Shown one piece after another: positions 45,354 through 54,350 of a DNA stretch of 64,000 nucleotides (positions are counted from its first letter, which is position 1; the number at the start of each line of letters is the position of its first letter). A program made the position numbers and the translations under genes. This DNA comes from Mannheimia haemolytica (lineage in GTDB: Bacteria; Pseudomonadota; Gammaproteobacteria; Enterobacterales; Pasteurellaceae): NCBI RefSeq assembly GCF_004342115.1, contig NZ_SMAC01000002.1:62001-126000 (forward strand), given 5' to 3'. The notes beneath the pieces were generated by a model. The model was not told where the DNA came from. It worked only from the letters and a program-made list of their open reading frames with translations, and did no database searches.

Positions 45354-45732
45354 TGTATATGGATTAAAACAAACCTTAGCAGACCGCAGAGCCCTGATTG
45401 CAGACGTGATTTTTGACTGTATGCAAATGAGCCTTGGCGTACCAAAACAACGCCACGCTTTGCGTTTTGACTTATTGGATGCGGAAAATTTCTATCCCCC
45501 AATTAACCGTAGCCAAGATTTTATTGTGATTGAAATAAACCTGATGCAAGGGCGGAGCGAACAGCTCAAAAAACGCTTAATTAAAGGACTATTTAGTGCC
45601 TTACACACCAAAGTCGGCATTGTGCCGATGGACGTTGAAATCACCATTAAAGAACAGCCAGAGCATTGCTGGGGCTTTCGTGGAATGACCGGCAACGAGG
45701 CAACCGATTTGGAATATCAGGTACATCGCTAA
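45346..45732 (+). CDS. Tautomerase-superfamily protein in the trp operon (HI1388.1-like)
   Basis: A 128-residue protein of the MIF/tautomerase fold (Tautomerase_2 type), with [20 protein letters not shown] and the C-terminal segment [16 protein letters not shown]. It resembles the H. influenzae protein HI1388.1, which lies at the same place between trpG and trpD. Classical tautomerases use Pro1 exposed after Met removal; here residue 2 is Ile (MISVYG), so the usual catalytic base is missing. It overlaps trpG by eight bases. The role in tryptophan synthesis, if any, is unknown. Confidence 0.85.
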   Translation: MISVYGLKQTLADRRALIADVIFDCMQMSLGVPKQRHALRFDLLDAENFYPPINRSQDFIVIEINLMQGRSEQLKKRLIKGLFSALHTKVGIVPMDVEITIKEQPEHCWGFRGMTGNEATDLEYQVHR

Positions 45733-45749
45733 TTAAAAAGGAAGAGACT

Positions 45750-46745
45750 ATGCAAGCACTTTTAGATAAATTATTCGCCAACCAAGCCTTAGCCCAAGCG
45801 GAATCTCACCGTTTTTTTAGTGAAGTTATTAAAGGCAATGTATCAAATGAACAACTTGCTGCTGCCTTAATCGCTCTAAAACTGCGTGGCGAAACCGTTG
45901 ATGAAATTGCAGGTGCTGCAAAAGCCGCACTTGAAAATGCCAATCCGTTCTCAACGCCTGATTACCCTTTTGCGGATATTGTCGGCACAGGTGGCGATGG
46001 GCATAATACCATCAACATTTCTACCACAAGTGCGATTGTTGCCGCCACAATGGGCTATAAAATTGCCAAACACGGCAACCGTAGCGTATCAAGTAAAACC
46101 GGCTCAAGCGATGTATTAAGCCATTTAGGTATTAATGTTGACGTTTCACCTGAAACGGCACGCCTTGCTTTAGATGAAACCAACATCTGCTTTTTGTTTG
46201 CCCCAACCTACCACAGCGGATTCAAATATGCCGCTCCTGTTCGCCAAGCCTTAAAAACCCGCACGATTTTCAATATTTTAGGGCCGTTGGTAAACCCGGC
46301 TCACGCTAAACGCCAATTACTCGGTGTGTACTCCCCTGAGTTAGTGAAAGTCTATGCTGAAACCGTAAAAGCCTTAGGTTACGAACACACTATTGTGGTA
46401 CACGGTGCAGGTTTAGATGAAGTTGCCGTTCACGGCGAAACGCAGGTTGCGGAAATTCAAAACGGACAGATCGACTATTACACCTTAACGCCGGAAGATT
46501 TCGGCATTGAACGCCATTCGTTAGAAGATCTCAAAGGCGGTGAACCTGCAGAAAATGCCGAAAAAGCAACCGCTATTTTACAAGGAAAAGGTAAACTGGC
46601 TCATATTGATGCGGTGGCAGCAAATGTCGCATTATTAATGAAAACCTTTGGAGAAGATGATTTAAAAGCCAATGTGCAAAAAGTAAAAGAAACGCTTGAG
46701 AGTGGAAAAGCGTTAGAAACTTTGCGAAAATTATCGACTTACTAA
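45750..46745 (+). CDS. trpD: Anthranilate phosphoribosyltransferase
   Basis: A 331-residue enzyme with the PRPP-binding motif [15 protein letters not shown] (about 77-91) and [21 protein letters not shown], followed by the anthranilate-site segment [16 protein letters not shown] and LGPLVNPA. The ATG at 45750 has AAGGAAG before it; an earlier in-frame ATG lies inside the upstream gene. A strong terminator follows, so trpC/F and trpBA, which complete the pathway, must be elsewhere. Confidence 0.97.
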   Translation: MQALLDKLFANQALAQAESHRFFSEVIKGNVSNEQLAAALIALKLRGETVDEIAGAAKAALENANPFSTPDYPFADIVGTGGDGHNTINISTTSAIVAATMGYKIAKHGNRSVSSKTGSSDVLSHLGINVDVSPETARLALDETNICFLFAPTYHSGFKYAAPVRQALKTRTIFNILGPLVNPAHAKRQLLGVYSPELVKVYAETVKALGYEHTIVVHGAGLDEVAVHGETQVAEIQNGQIDYYTLTPEDFGIERHSLEDLKGGEPAENAEKATAILQGKGKLAHIDAVAANVALLMKTFGEDDLKANVQKVKETLESGKALETLRKLSTY

Positions 46746-46757
46746 TCATATCGTAGT

Positions 46758-46784
46758 GGCGGGTTTTAACCCGCCTTATTTTAT
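46758..46784 (+). terminator. Terminator of the trp operon
   Basis: GGCGGGTT (46758-46765), TT loop, AACCCGCC (46768-46775), then a T-rich run (TTATTTTAT). Canonical rho-independent structure. Confidence 0.92.
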
Positions 46785-46804
46785 ATTTGTTTAAAGGCTA
46801 TTAA

Positions 46805-47560
46805 GTGAAAAAAAGCATTTACGACACTCCGATTTTCTTTGAGCGTTACCAACAACTTCGACAAAATCCAATAAGTATGAATGAAGTGGTGGAAAAGCCA
46901 ACAATGTTCTCTCTACTGCCAGACTTAACCGGCAAAAAAGTGCTGGATTTAGGTTGTGGCACAGGAGTTCATTTAGCCCATTATTTAACGCTCGGTGCAG
47001 AAAAAGTGGTGGGGTTGGATTTATCTGAATTAATGCTACAACAGGCAGAAAGCGATCTTTCTGCTCATTGGCAAAAAGGCAACGATTTTTCCCTTTACTG
47101 CCTGCCGATGGAGCGATTAAATGAGATCAGCGAGGGCGATTTCGATGTAGTAACCAGCTCTTTTGCGTTTCATTATATTGCTGATTTTTCCGAACTACTT
47201 GCAAAAATTTCGCAAAAAATGACTGCTTGTGGCACGCTGATTTTCTCGCAAGAACACCCGATTGTCACCTGTTACCGAGAAGGCTATCGTTGGGAGAAAA
47301 ACCAAGAAAAACAACAAGTTGCTTACCGCTTGAACTATTATCGGGAAGAGGGCGAACGGGACAGAAGTTGGTTTCAACAACCCTTTAAAACCTACCACCG
47401 CACAATGGCAACCATTGTGAATAACCTTATTCAAGGCGGGTTTGAGATTGTGCAAATGGAAGAACCAATGCTGGCAGACCAACCTCGGTGGCACAATGAA
47501 TTTAAAGATTTACAGCACCGTCCGCCGTTGCTGTTTATCAAGGCGATCAAGCAGAAATAA
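46805..47560 (+). CDS. Class I SAM-dependent methyltransferase
   Basis: A 251-residue methyltransferase with motif I VLDLGCGTGVHLAHYL (about 45-60), the acidic motif II loop VVGLDLSE and FDVVTSSFAFHYI. The start is GTG at 46805, seven bases after AAAGG; no ATG fits. The C-terminal part (TYHRTMATIVNNLIQGGFEI) is of the UbiE/Methyltransf_11 type that acts on small molecules. The substrate is unknown. It follows the trp terminator and stands alone. Confidence 0.85.
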   Translation: MKKSIYDTPIFFERYQQLRQNPISMNEVVEKPTMFSLLPDLTGKKVLDLGCGTGVHLAHYLTLGAEKVVGLDLSELMLQQAESDLSAHWQKGNDFSLYCLPMERLNEISEGDFDVVTSSFAFHYIADFSELLAKISQKMTACGTLIFSQEHPIVTCYREGYRWEKNQEKQQVAYRLNYYREEGERDRSWFQQPFKTYHRTMATIVNNLIQGGFEIVQMEEPMLADQPRWHNEFKDLQHRPPLLFIKAIKQK

Positions 47561-47648
47561 AGTGGTTATTTTACAACCAATTAAACACTATTTTGCAAAA
47601 ACTATTTGCTCAATGTTGAGGAAACCACTATTATTTTAGCACCAGTAC

Positions 47649-47725
47649 GGAGCGGTAGTTCAGCTGGTTAGAATACCTGCCTGTCACGCAGGGGGTCGCG
47701 GGTTCGAGTCCCGTCCGTTCCGCCA
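47649..47725 (+). tRNA. tRNA-Asp (anticodon GUC)
   Basis: A complete 77-base cloverleaf. The acceptor stem GGAGCGG pairs with CCGTTCC (one G-T pair) and is followed by GCCA; the D-arm is GTTCAGCTGGTTAGAA. The anticodon stem CCTGC/GCAGG has loop CTGTCAC (anticodon 47683-47685), and the T-arm is CGCGGGTTCGAGTCCCG. CCA is encoded. Confidence 0.98.
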
Positions 47726-47736
47726 ACAAATTTAAG

Positions 47737-47760
47737 CCTCTGAGAAATCAGAGGTTTTTT
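47737..47760 (+). terminator. Terminator after tRNA-Asp
   Basis: CCTCTGA (47737-47743), GAAA loop, TCAGAGG (47748-47754), then six T residues. Confidence 0.95.
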
Positions 47761-47766
47761 ATATTC

Positions 47767-47827
47767 CCCTCTCCCGAATAAAATCCTGCGGATTTTATTT
47801 ACCCTCGCCCCTTGTGGGAGAGGGTAA
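47767..47827. repeat. Dispersed hairpin repeat copy
   Basis: AATAAAATCC/GGATTTTATT is a hairpin (about 47778-47800) bordered by CCCCTCTCCC and by CCCTCGCCCCTTGTGGGAGAGGG split as CCCTCGCCCC plus TTGTGGGAGAGGG. It is the same family as the element between modA and modB, in a shorter form. Confidence 0.65.
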
Positions 47828-47828
47828 A

Positions 47829-48212
47829 TTACAAATTCATCATTATATGTTTCTGTAACTGACCCAACCCATTTAACCTTGTGCTGGTTAAATTTTGTGA
47901 AATTTTTAGCTCATCAAACATCGTTTTTAAGTCAAAGCCTTTCAGCTCTTCTGCCGTTTTTTCAGTTAAAGCTACACTCACAATAAATAAAATCCCCTGC
48001 ATTAAACGGGCATCGCTATATGCCACTACTTTTCGTGGCTCAGCTTGAAATTCAAACCATAAACGGCTTTCACAGCCCTCAATTTCCGCTATTTGTGCCA
48101 ACTCTTGCTCACTTGGTTTTGGTAACAAGCGACTTAGCTGAATTAACAAGCGGTATCTTTCTTCCCACGATTTACAACGTTCAAATTTTTGGTAAATTTC
48201 TGTTAATGTCAT
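47829..48212 (-). CDS. SufE-family protein (sulfur acceptor)
   Basis: A 127-residue protein with the SufE/CsdE fold. Cys47 in EGCESRLWF is the sulfur-accepting residue, and SDARLMQGILFIVSVALTEK matches the second family segment. SufE proteins take persulfide sulfur from a cysteine desulfurase for iron-sulfur assembly or tRNA thiolation. No desulfurase is adjacent. The ATG at 48212 has GAGGAA before it. Confidence 0.88.
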   Translation of the reverse strand: MTLTEIYQKFERCKSWEERYRLLIQLSRLLPKPSEQELAQIAEIEGCESRLWFEFQAEPRKVVAYSDARLMQGILFIVSVALTEKTAEELKGFDLKTMFDELKISQNLTSTRLNGLGQLQKHIMMNL

Positions 48213-48323
48213 AATTTCCTCATCATTTGCAAAAGATTTTAACAATCTGACCGCTTGTTGTTAATGATTTTCTGAAAATTTGCTAGAATAGCGAGATTTT
48301 GTATTACGACAGAGGAAAACAAA

Positions 48324-48917
48324 ATGGCATTAGTCCCAATGGTGGTGGAACAGACCTCAAAAGGCGAACGTTCTTACGACATTTATTCACGTTTATTAAA
48401 AGAACGTATTATTTTTTTAAACGGTCAGGTGGAAGACAATATGGCAAACCTGATTGTGGCACAACTTCTGTTTTTAGAAGCCGAAGATCCGGAAAAAGAC
48501 ATCTATTTATACATTAACTCACCGGGTGGCGTGGTAACAGCAGGCTTGGCAATTTACGATACAATGAACTTCATCAAACCCGATGTAGCAACCCTTTGCA
48601 CAGGGCAAGCGGCTTCAATGGGGGCATTTTTGCTTTCAGCCGGGGCAAAAGGTAAACGCTTTGCTCTGCCGCACGCTCGTATTATGATTCACCAACCTTT
48701 AGGTGGAGCGAGAGGTCAAGCAACCGATATTCAAATTCAAGCGGAAGAAATTTTACGCTTGAAAGCTACCCTTACCCACCGTATGGCAGAACACAGCGGT
48801 CAGAGCTATGAAAAAGTGTTAGCCGATACCGAGCGTGATAATTTTATGTCTGCGGAAGAAGCCGCTGAGTATGGCTTAATCGACAAAGTATTAACTTCTC
48901 GCAGTGAGGTGGCGTAA
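48324..48917 (+). CDS. clpP: ATP-dependent Clp protease proteolytic subunit
   Basis: A 197-residue serine protease that forms a tetradecamer. The catalytic triad is Ser98 (GQAASMGA), His123 (MIHQPLGG) and Asp172 (DTERDNFMS). It starts directly with [12 protein letters not shown], without the 14-residue propeptide of E. coli ClpP. A probable -10 (TAGAAT) lies at 48284-48289. Its stop shares bases with the clpX ATG, so the two are translationally coupled. Confidence 0.98.
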   Translation: MALVPMVVEQTSKGERSYDIYSRLLKERIIFLNGQVEDNMANLIVAQLLFLEAEDPEKDIYLYINSPGGVVTAGLAIYDTMNFIKPDVATLCTGQAASMGAFLLSAGAKGKRFALPHARIMIHQPLGGARGQATDIQIQAEEILRLKATLTHRMAEHSGQSYEKVLADTERDNFMSAEEAAEYGLIDKVLTSRSEVA

Positions 48918-50164
48918 TGGCATTTGAAAAAGAACCCCACTGTAGTTTTTGCGGTAAAAAACGTACCGAAGTCGATCAATTAGTCGAAGGCACAGAAGGC
49001 TATATTTGTAATGAATGTATCGAGGAATCCTACGCCTTATTACACGGTGAAGAAGAGCCGTTAATTGATGAAAACCAAGACGATGAAGGCAGTTTTTTCA
49101 CCAATGTGCCGACACCTCACGAATTACACGCTCATTTAGATGATTATGTCATCGGTCAAGAACACGCGAAAAAAGTGCTTTCGGTGGCCGTTTATAACCA
49201 CTACAAACGCTTAAGAAGTGCATTGTCAAACCATCAAACCACTAATGGCGTAGAGTTAGGTAAAAGTAATATTTTATTAATCGGGCCGACCGGTAGCGGT
49301 AAAACCTTGTTGGCAGAAACCCTTGCCCGCCGTTTAAACGTACCTTTTGCGGTAGCTGATGCTACTACCCTTACCCAAGCAGGCTATGTGGGAGAAGATG
49401 TCGAAAACGTGATTCAAAAATTATTAATGAAATGCGATTTTGAAGCCGAACAAGCGGAACGAGGCATTGTTTTTATTGATGAAATCGACAAAATCACCCG
49501 TAAATCGGAAAGTGCATCCATTACCCGTGATGTATCGGGCGAAGGTGTTCAACAAGCCTTATTAAAACTACTTGAAGGCACGGTGGCGAACATTAACCCA
49601 CAAGGCGGTCGCAAACACCCGAAAGGCGAAACCATTCCGGTGGACACCTCCAAAATTCTCTTTATTTGCGGCGGTGCTTTTGCCGGTTTAGATAAAATCG
49701 TGGAAGCCCGTACCAACACTCAAGGTGGTATCGGTTTTGCAGCGGCATTGAAAAAAGATAAAGATCGCCAAGATTTAACCGAGCTATTCAAACAAGTTGA
49801 ACCGGAAGATTTAGTCAAATTCGGCTTAATTCCTGAATTAATCGGGCGTTTACCGGTGGTGACTCCGCTGCAAGAATTGGACGAAGAAGCTCTGATTCAA
49901 ATCTTAACCGAGCCGAAAAATGCGATCATCAAGCAATATCAAGCCTTATTCGAAATGGAAGGCGTTGAATTGCACTTCACCAAAGATGCATTAATTTCAA
50001 TTGCCCAAAAAGCGATTAGCCGCAAAACCGGGGCTCGTGGGTTACGTTCTATTGTCGAGAACTTATTACTTGACACAATGTACGATCTCCCAACCCTCAA
50101 TGCGAAAAAAGTCACCATCGGCAAAGGCTGTGTTGAAAACGGCGATAAGCCGAAGGTGGAGTAA
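48917..50164 (+). CDS. clpX: ATP-dependent Clp protease ATPase subunit
   Basis: A 415-residue AAA+ unfoldase. The zinc-binding domain has Cys 9, 12, 31 and 34. Walker A is GPTGSGKT (123-130) and the pore loop GYVG (157-160); Walker B is IVFIDEI (about 184-190). GGRKHPKGE is the RKH loop and an IGF-type ClpP-docking loop appears as GGIGFAA. It delivers tagged substrates to ClpP. fic follows after 38 bases, after an ACAAGCGGT uptake signal. Confidence 0.98.
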   Translation: MAFEKEPHCSFCGKKRTEVDQLVEGTEGYICNECIEESYALLHGEEEPLIDENQDDEGSFFTNVPTPHELHAHLDDYVIGQEHAKKVLSVAVYNHYKRLRSALSNHQTTNGVELGKSNILLIGPTGSGKTLLAETLARRLNVPFAVADATTLTQAGYVGEDVENVIQKLLMKCDFEAEQAERGIVFIDEIDKITRKSESASITRDVSGEGVQQALLKLLEGTVANINPQGGRKHPKGETIPVDTSKILFICGGAFAGLDKIVEARTNTQGGIGFAAALKKDKDRQDLTELFKQVEPEDLVKFGLIPELIGRLPVVTPLQELDEEALIQILTEPKNAIIKQYQALFEMEGVELHFTKDALISIAQKAISRKTGARGLRSIVENLLLDTMYDLPTLNAKKVTIGKGCVENGDKPKVE

Positions 50165-50202
50165 CAATGACAAGCGGTTTAATTTTTTAGGATTATTGCA
50201 AA

Positions 50203-50955
50203 ATGGCTTATAAACCACCTTTTACAGTTACCACTAAAATGCTGAATCTGGTTGTAGAAATTTCTCATAAATTGGGAACGCTACAATTGGATTTTGAGCG
50301 TAATTTACATCTTAGAAAAAATAACCGCTTGAGATCAATTCAAGCCTCTTTAGCTATTGAGGCAAATTCATTAACGATTGAGCAAGTTACCGCAATCATT
50401 AAGGGCAAAAAGGTTCTCGGACACCCCAAAGATATTCGTGAAGTCAAAAATGCCTATGACGCTTACGATGAAATGATGCACTATAATCCTTACTCGATTA
50501 AAGATTTTCTCAAAGCACATAAGTTTCTTACTGCTGACTTAGTAAATGACGCAGGGGCTTTTCGTTCAAAAGATGTCGGCATTTATAATTTCAGTGGGCA
50601 ACTTGTGCATATGGGGGCTCGTCCTCAATTCGTAGAGAATTTGATTAATGAGTTGTTCTCTTGGGCTAAACAAGATGATACACCTGCACTCATTAAAAGC
50701 TCGGTTATGCACTATGAAATAGAAATGATTCACCCCTTTAGTGATGGAAACGGCAGAATGGGTCGATTATGGCAAAATGTCCTTTTAGCACAATGGAACC
50801 CACTTTTCGCTTGGTTGCCGATTGAAACAATGGTTTACGAAAATCAACAACGTTATTATCAAATGCTTTCTCTCGCAGACAGCCAAAATGATTCTACCGG
50901 CTTTATTGAGTTTATGTTGGAGATGATTTTAGAGACATTATTAAAATTAAAATAA
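50203..50955 (+). CDS. Fic-domain protein (AMPylase-type), class II
   Basis: A 250-residue Fic protein. The catalytic motif HPFSDGNGRMGR lies at 177-188, with all key residues (His, Phe, the acidic residue, Asn and the two Arg) present. An N-terminal inhibitory helix is suggested by SLAIEAN at 49-55, which follows the (S/T)xxxE(G/N)-type motif with Ala in place of Gly. Such proteins transfer AMP or another nucleotide part to target proteins. The C-terminal helices end in a Lys-rich tail. No separate antitoxin gene is adjacent, consistent with internal inhibition. It may be read through from clpPX. The target is unknown. Confidence 0.9.
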   Translation: MAYKPPFTVTTKMLNLVVEISHKLGTLQLDFERNLHLRKNNRLRSIQASLAIEANSLTIEQVTAIIKGKKVLGHPKDIREVKNAYDAYDEMMHYNPYSIKDFLKAHKFLTADLVNDAGAFRSKDVGIYNFSGQLVHMGARPQFVENLINELFSWAKQDDTPALIKSSVMHYEIEMIHPFSDGNGRMGRLWQNVLLAQWNPLFAWLPIETMVYENQQRYYQMLSLADSQNDSTGFIEFMLEMILETLLKLK

Positions 50956-50980
50956 CACCACTTAATTCCAAAGTGGTGTT
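50954..50980. terminator. Bidirectional terminator after fic
   Basis: AACACCACTT (50954-50963) pairs with AAGTGGTGTT (50971-50980) between convergent genes, overlapping the fic stop codon. Confidence 0.75.
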
Positions 50981-50990
50981 ACTCATAAAA

Positions 50991-51320
50991 TTACTGTATG
51001 TATTTAGCACAATTTTGTAATATTTCACGAGGTAAATTAGACATAATCTCAATCCGTCTATCACGGGTTAAATATTGCGGCTTAGTGTTTGCCAAAGGGT
51101 AGTCTTTGACTTCATCTCGAGTCAGTTGTTTAGCAAACATTCTACCAGTGCACATAGCATAATCATACGGTGTATTTCTATCACTTCTTACTATTTCTTC
51201 TGCAAAATGTTTTGCGATAAATTCTCTTCGCTCTTTATCTGAAGCTGAGTACCACTCATCTAAATTAGAATAAGCAACATTACTTAATGTCATAAAAGCA
51301 AAAAATAAATATTTTTTCAT
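50991..51320 (-). CDS. Unknown small exported protein
   Basis: I do not recognise this 109-residue protein. It has a signal peptide (KKYLFFAFMTLSNVAYS, cleavage near residue 18) and a charged helical mature part (DEWYSASDKERREFIAKHFA) with two cysteines (MCTG and QNCAKY) that could form a disulfide in the periplasm. It begins three bases after the upstream 60-residue membrane-protein gene, so the two are a small operon, reading away from the XRE gene. Confidence 0.65.
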   Translation of the reverse strand: MKKYLFFAFMTLSNVAYSNLDEWYSASDKERREFIAKHFAEEIVRSDRNTPYDYAMCTGRMFAKQLTRDEVKDYPLANTKPQYLTRDRRIEIMSNLPREILQNCAKYIQ

Positions 51321-51323
51321 AAT

Positions 51324-51506
51324 CTATCCAAATAAATACATAAGTCCACGAACAATACCTAACGGGAAAATAATTATATCCATAAGAGATAACATATTCT
51401 CCCCAAATTGATAGTCTTTATATGCTGCATAAAGAGGCAAAATTACTGATGCAGCTGACGCTAAAATACCTAGCATTCCATATAATGGATTATATTGATT
51501 ATTCAT
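51324..51506 (-). CDS. Unknown 60-residue membrane protein
   Basis: Two hydrophobic segments (about 10-28, LGILASAASVILPLYAA; about 42-59, DIIIFPLGIVRGLMYLF) separated by a short charged loop. The ATG has AGGAGAAGAAAC before it, a good site at slightly long spacing. It is the first gene of a two-gene unit divergent from the XRE regulator. The family is not recognised; a small size and membrane nature would fit a toxin-like or regulatory peptide, but nothing shows this directly. Confidence 0.6.
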   Translation of the reverse strand: MNNQYNPLYGMLGILASAASVILPLYAAYKDYQFGENMLSLMDIIIFPLGIVRGLMYLFG

Positions 51507-51640
51507 GAATGTTTCTTCTCCTGTGAGCTTAAGATAAAATTTACTCTATTCTAAATTGCTCAATAAACTGCTACAATCCACAAAATTTATCCTTTACCAC
51601 ATCAAGTTATATCCCAACTCCCACAATCTATAGGTGTTAT

Positions 51641-52045
51641 ATGAAAGTACACGAAAAAATCAAATTACTGCGAGAAAATAATCATTGGACACAAGATGAA
51701 ATGGCTCAAAAATTAAGTATGACAACCAAAGGTTATGCAAAAATAGAACGTGGTGAAACTATCTCTAATTTACCGAAAATAGAACAAATCGCAGAAATAT
51801 TTAATATGGATATTTGCGAATTATTATCCTATGGGGAAGAAGGAAAAATTTACATAAATAATACAGATAATAATCTCACTAATTCATTTATCTCATTAGG
51901 AAATGGAGTAGAAGAAATTCAACGTTTACAACTTATTATCTCCCACAAAGATGAATTATTAGCCCATAAAGAAGAAATTATCGAAAACCAAAAACGTGAA
52001 TTAGCCTTATTACGAGATTTAGTTGAAACACTTAAAAATAAATAA
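51641..52045 (+). CDS. XRE-family transcriptional regulator
   Basis: A 134-residue protein. The helix-turn-helix lies at about 3-62 ([20 protein letters not shown], then [13 protein letters not shown]). A linker follows, and then a predicted coiled coil at about 95-132 ([20 protein letters not shown]). It probably acts as a dimer on the divergent region 51507-51640, controlling the two small genes and itself. Its stop lies one base before the lpxK ATG, so lpxK translation is probably coupled to it, which is unusual for lipid A genes. Confidence 0.85.
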   Translation: MKVHEKIKLLRENNHWTQDEMAQKLSMTTKGYAKIERGETISNLPKIEQIAEIFNMDICELLSYGEEGKIYINNTDNNLTNSFISLGNGVEEIQRLQLIISHKDELLAHKEEIIENQKRELALLRDLVETLKNK

Positions 52046-52046
52046 T

Positions 52047-53048
52047 ATGAAAATCTGGCAAACAAAATCCCTTATCACTTGGCTGCTTTCGCCGCTTTCG
52101 TTGCTGTTTTGGCTGATTAGTCAAGCTCGCAAGCGGTTATATTCTCTGAATATTTTGCAATCGTACCGTTCGCCTTTGCCTGTGCTGGTAGTCGGTAATA
52201 TCTCGGTTGGAGGCAACGGCAAAACGCCAGTGGTGGTTTGGCTGGTAGAGCAATTGCAACAGCGTGGCGTGAAAGTAGGTGTGATTTCCCGAGGCTATGG
52301 CGGTAAAGCGAAAACGTTTCCGCAATTAGTTACCCGAGAAAGTTCTGCTGAAATGGTGGGTGATGAACCGGTTCTGATTGTTCAGCGAACCAATGTGCCT
52401 TTGGCTATTTCTCCAAACCGCCAACAAAGCATTGAATTACTATTAAGTCAGTTTGAGCCGGACATCATCATCACCGATGATGGCTTGCAACACTATGCCC
52501 TACAGCGAGATATGGAATGGGTGGTGGTTGATGGCGTAAGGCGTTTCGGTAACGGTTTTGTGCTGCCGGCGGGCGGATTGCGTGAATTACCGAGCCGTTT
52601 AAACTCCGTGCAAGCGGTTATTTGCAACGGCGGCACACCGCAAGCTAACGAGCATTTAATGACGCTTGAACCGTCTGATGCAATTAATTTAGTCACCAAT
52701 CAACGCAAGCCATTAAGCGAATTTACCCAACCCTGTGTGGCGATTGCCGGTATCGGTCACCCACCACGCTTTTTTACGATGTTAGAAAAATTAGGCATTC
52801 CGCTTGCCAAAACTCAAGGCTTTGCCGATCATCAAGCCTTTGATAAGGCTCAGCTGGCTCAATTTGCTGATAGCCAAACGCCGTTATTAATGACCGAGAA
52901 AGATGCGGTAAAATGCCACGATTTTGCACAGCCAAATTGGTGGTATGTACCGGTTTCTGCAACATTTTCAGAAAAATCGACCGCTTGTTTGTTAGCCCCG
53001 ATTCTACAAAAACTAGGAAAAGAAGATGAACGAAACACTACTCAATAA
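52047..53048 (+). CDS. lpxK: Tetraacyldisaccharide 4'-kinase
   Basis: A 333-residue membrane-associated kinase that phosphorylates the 4' position of the lipid A precursor. It has an N-terminal hydrophobic helix (about 8-27), the P-loop-like [15 protein letters not shown] (about 48-62), [10 protein letters not shown] and [11 protein letters not shown]. The ATG at 52047 lacks its own Shine-Dalgarno and lies one base after the XRE stop; a longer frame starts inside the XRE gene. msbA, the usual upstream partner, is absent here. ycaR overlaps its 3' end. Confidence 0.95.
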   Translation: MKIWQTKSLITWLLSPLSLLFWLISQARKRLYSLNILQSYRSPLPVLVVGNISVGGNGKTPVVVWLVEQLQQRGVKVGVISRGYGGKAKTFPQLVTRESSAEMVGDEPVLIVQRTNVPLAISPNRQQSIELLLSQFEPDIIITDDGLQHYALQRDMEWVVVDGVRRFGNGFVLPAGGLRELPSRLNSVQAVICNGGTPQANEHLMTLEPSDAINLVTNQRKPLSEFTQPCVAIAGIGHPPRFFTMLEKLGIPLAKTQGFADHQAFDKAQLAQFADSQTPLLMTEKDAVKCHDFAQPNWWYVPVSATFSEKSTACLLAPILQKLGKEDERNTTQ

Positions 53049-53187
53049 CCTCGTCTGCCCTGTCTCTAATGAAAAATTAGAATGGGACAAAGAGAACAAC
53101 CGATTAATTAACCCTAAGCTCAATATTGCTTACCCGATTAAAAACGGCATTCCGGAATTACTGCCGGAAGCCGGAGTGGCATTATAA
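53026..53187 (+). CDS. ycaR: YcaR-like small protein (Trm112 family)
   Basis: A 53-residue protein, easily missed because of its size. [20 protein letters not shown] and [18 protein letters not shown] match the Trm112/YcaR fold. The usual CxxC pair is reduced to one Cys (LVCPVSN). The ATG overlaps the 3' end of lpxK by 23 bases and has AGGAAAAG before it. E. coli has the same lpxK-ycaR order, followed by kdsB, which is not present here. Confidence 0.9.
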   Translation: MNETLLNNLVCPVSNEKLEWDKENNRLINPKLNIAYPIKNGIPELLPEAGVAL

Positions 53188-53274
53188 ACTGAATAAATAT
53201 TAGCAAGCCTGATTAAATCGGGTAAAATAGCAACAATAACCTTGGTTCGTATTAATTTTATAGAGGAACATAAA

Positions 53275-54291
53275 ATGGCAATTTTAGTTACAGGTGGTGC
53301 AGGCTACATCGGTTCACATACATTAGTTGAATTATTAAACGAAAATCGTGAAATCGTGGTGTTAGATAATCTTTCTAATTCCTCTGAAGTATCACTTGAG
53401 CGTGTGAAGCAGATCACCGGCAAGAGCGTAAAATTCTATCAAGGCGATATTTTAGATCGTGATATTTTACGCAAAATTTTTGCGGAAAATCAGATTGAAT
53501 CGGTAATTCACTTTGCCGGTTTAAAAGCTGTAGGCGAAAGCGTCAGAGAACCGCTACGTTACTATCAAAACAATGTAACCGGCTCGATTGTATTGGTAGA
53601 AGAGATGCTAAAAGCCAATGTGAATACCATTGTGTTTAGTTCATCGGCGACCGTTTATGGTGATCCGCAGATTATCCCGATTGTGGAATCTTGCCCTGTC
53701 GGTGGCACAACCAACCCTTACGGTACGTCCAAATATATGGTTGAACGCATTCTTGAAGATACCGTTAAAGCCTTCCCACAATTAAGTGCGGTAGTATTGC
53801 GTTACTTCAACCCGGTAGGGGCTCACGAAAGCGGTTTAATCGGTGAAGATCCAAACGGTATCCCAAATAACTTAATGCCGTTTATCAGCCAAGTGGCTGT
53901 GGGCAAATTACCTCAATTATCGGTGTTTGGTGGCGATTATAATACTCACGATGGCACAGGTGTGCGTGATTATATCCACGTGGTAGATTTAGCACTTGGT
54001 CACTTAAAAGCCTTAGACAAGCACCAAAATGATGCCGGTTTCCACATTTACAATTTAGGCACAGGAACAGGTTATTCGGTGCTAGATATGGTAAAAGCCT
54101 TTGAAGCCGCAAATGGCATTACTATTCCATACAAAGTGGTAGATCGCCGCCCGGGCGATATTGCCGTTTGCTACTCCGCTCCACAAAAAGCGTTAGAGCA
54201 ACTGGGTTGGAAAACCGAGCGTGGGCTAGAACAAATGATGAAAGACACTTGGAATTGGCAAAAAAATAACCCGAATGGTTATAAAGGCTAA
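53275..54291 (+). CDS. galE: UDP-glucose 4-epimerase
   Basis: A 338-residue short-chain dehydrogenase. The NAD-binding motif is GGAGYIG (7-13), catalytic Ser124 and Tyr149 with Lys153 in YGTSKYM, matching the E. coli numbering exactly. GalE supplies UDP-galactose for lipooligosaccharide and galactose use. The ATG at 53275 has GAGGAA before it; the frame upstream is not used. A strong hairpin follows. Confidence 0.98.
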   Translation: MAILVTGGAGYIGSHTLVELLNENREIVVLDNLSNSSEVSLERVKQITGKSVKFYQGDILDRDILRKIFAENQIESVIHFAGLKAVGESVREPLRYYQNNVTGSIVLVEEMLKANVNTIVFSSSATVYGDPQIIPIVESCPVGGTTNPYGTSKYMVERILEDTVKAFPQLSAVVLRYFNPVGAHESGLIGEDPNGIPNNLMPFISQVAVGKLPQLSVFGGDYNTHDGTGVRDYIHVVDLALGHLKALDKHQNDAGFHIYNLGTGTGYSVLDMVKAFEAANGITIPYKVVDRRPGDIAVCYSAPQKALEQLGWKTERGLEQMMKDTWNWQKNNPNGYKG

Positions 54292-54295
54292 AGCG

Positions 54296-54320
54296 TAAAG
54301 GGAGATAACATCTCCCTTTA
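54296..54320 (+). terminator. Terminator after galE
   Basis: TAAAGGGAGAT (54296-54306), AAC loop, ATCTCCCTTTA (54310-54320), then TCATTT. Perfect 11-bp stem. Confidence 0.85.
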
Positions 54321-54350
54321 TCATTTAAATCTTCTTTTTAGGTAACGCTA

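Noticed and set aside
50203-50955. fic as part of a FicTA toxin-antitoxin pair
   Set aside because: No small antitoxin gene precedes it; the inhibitory helix motif appears to be internal (class II).
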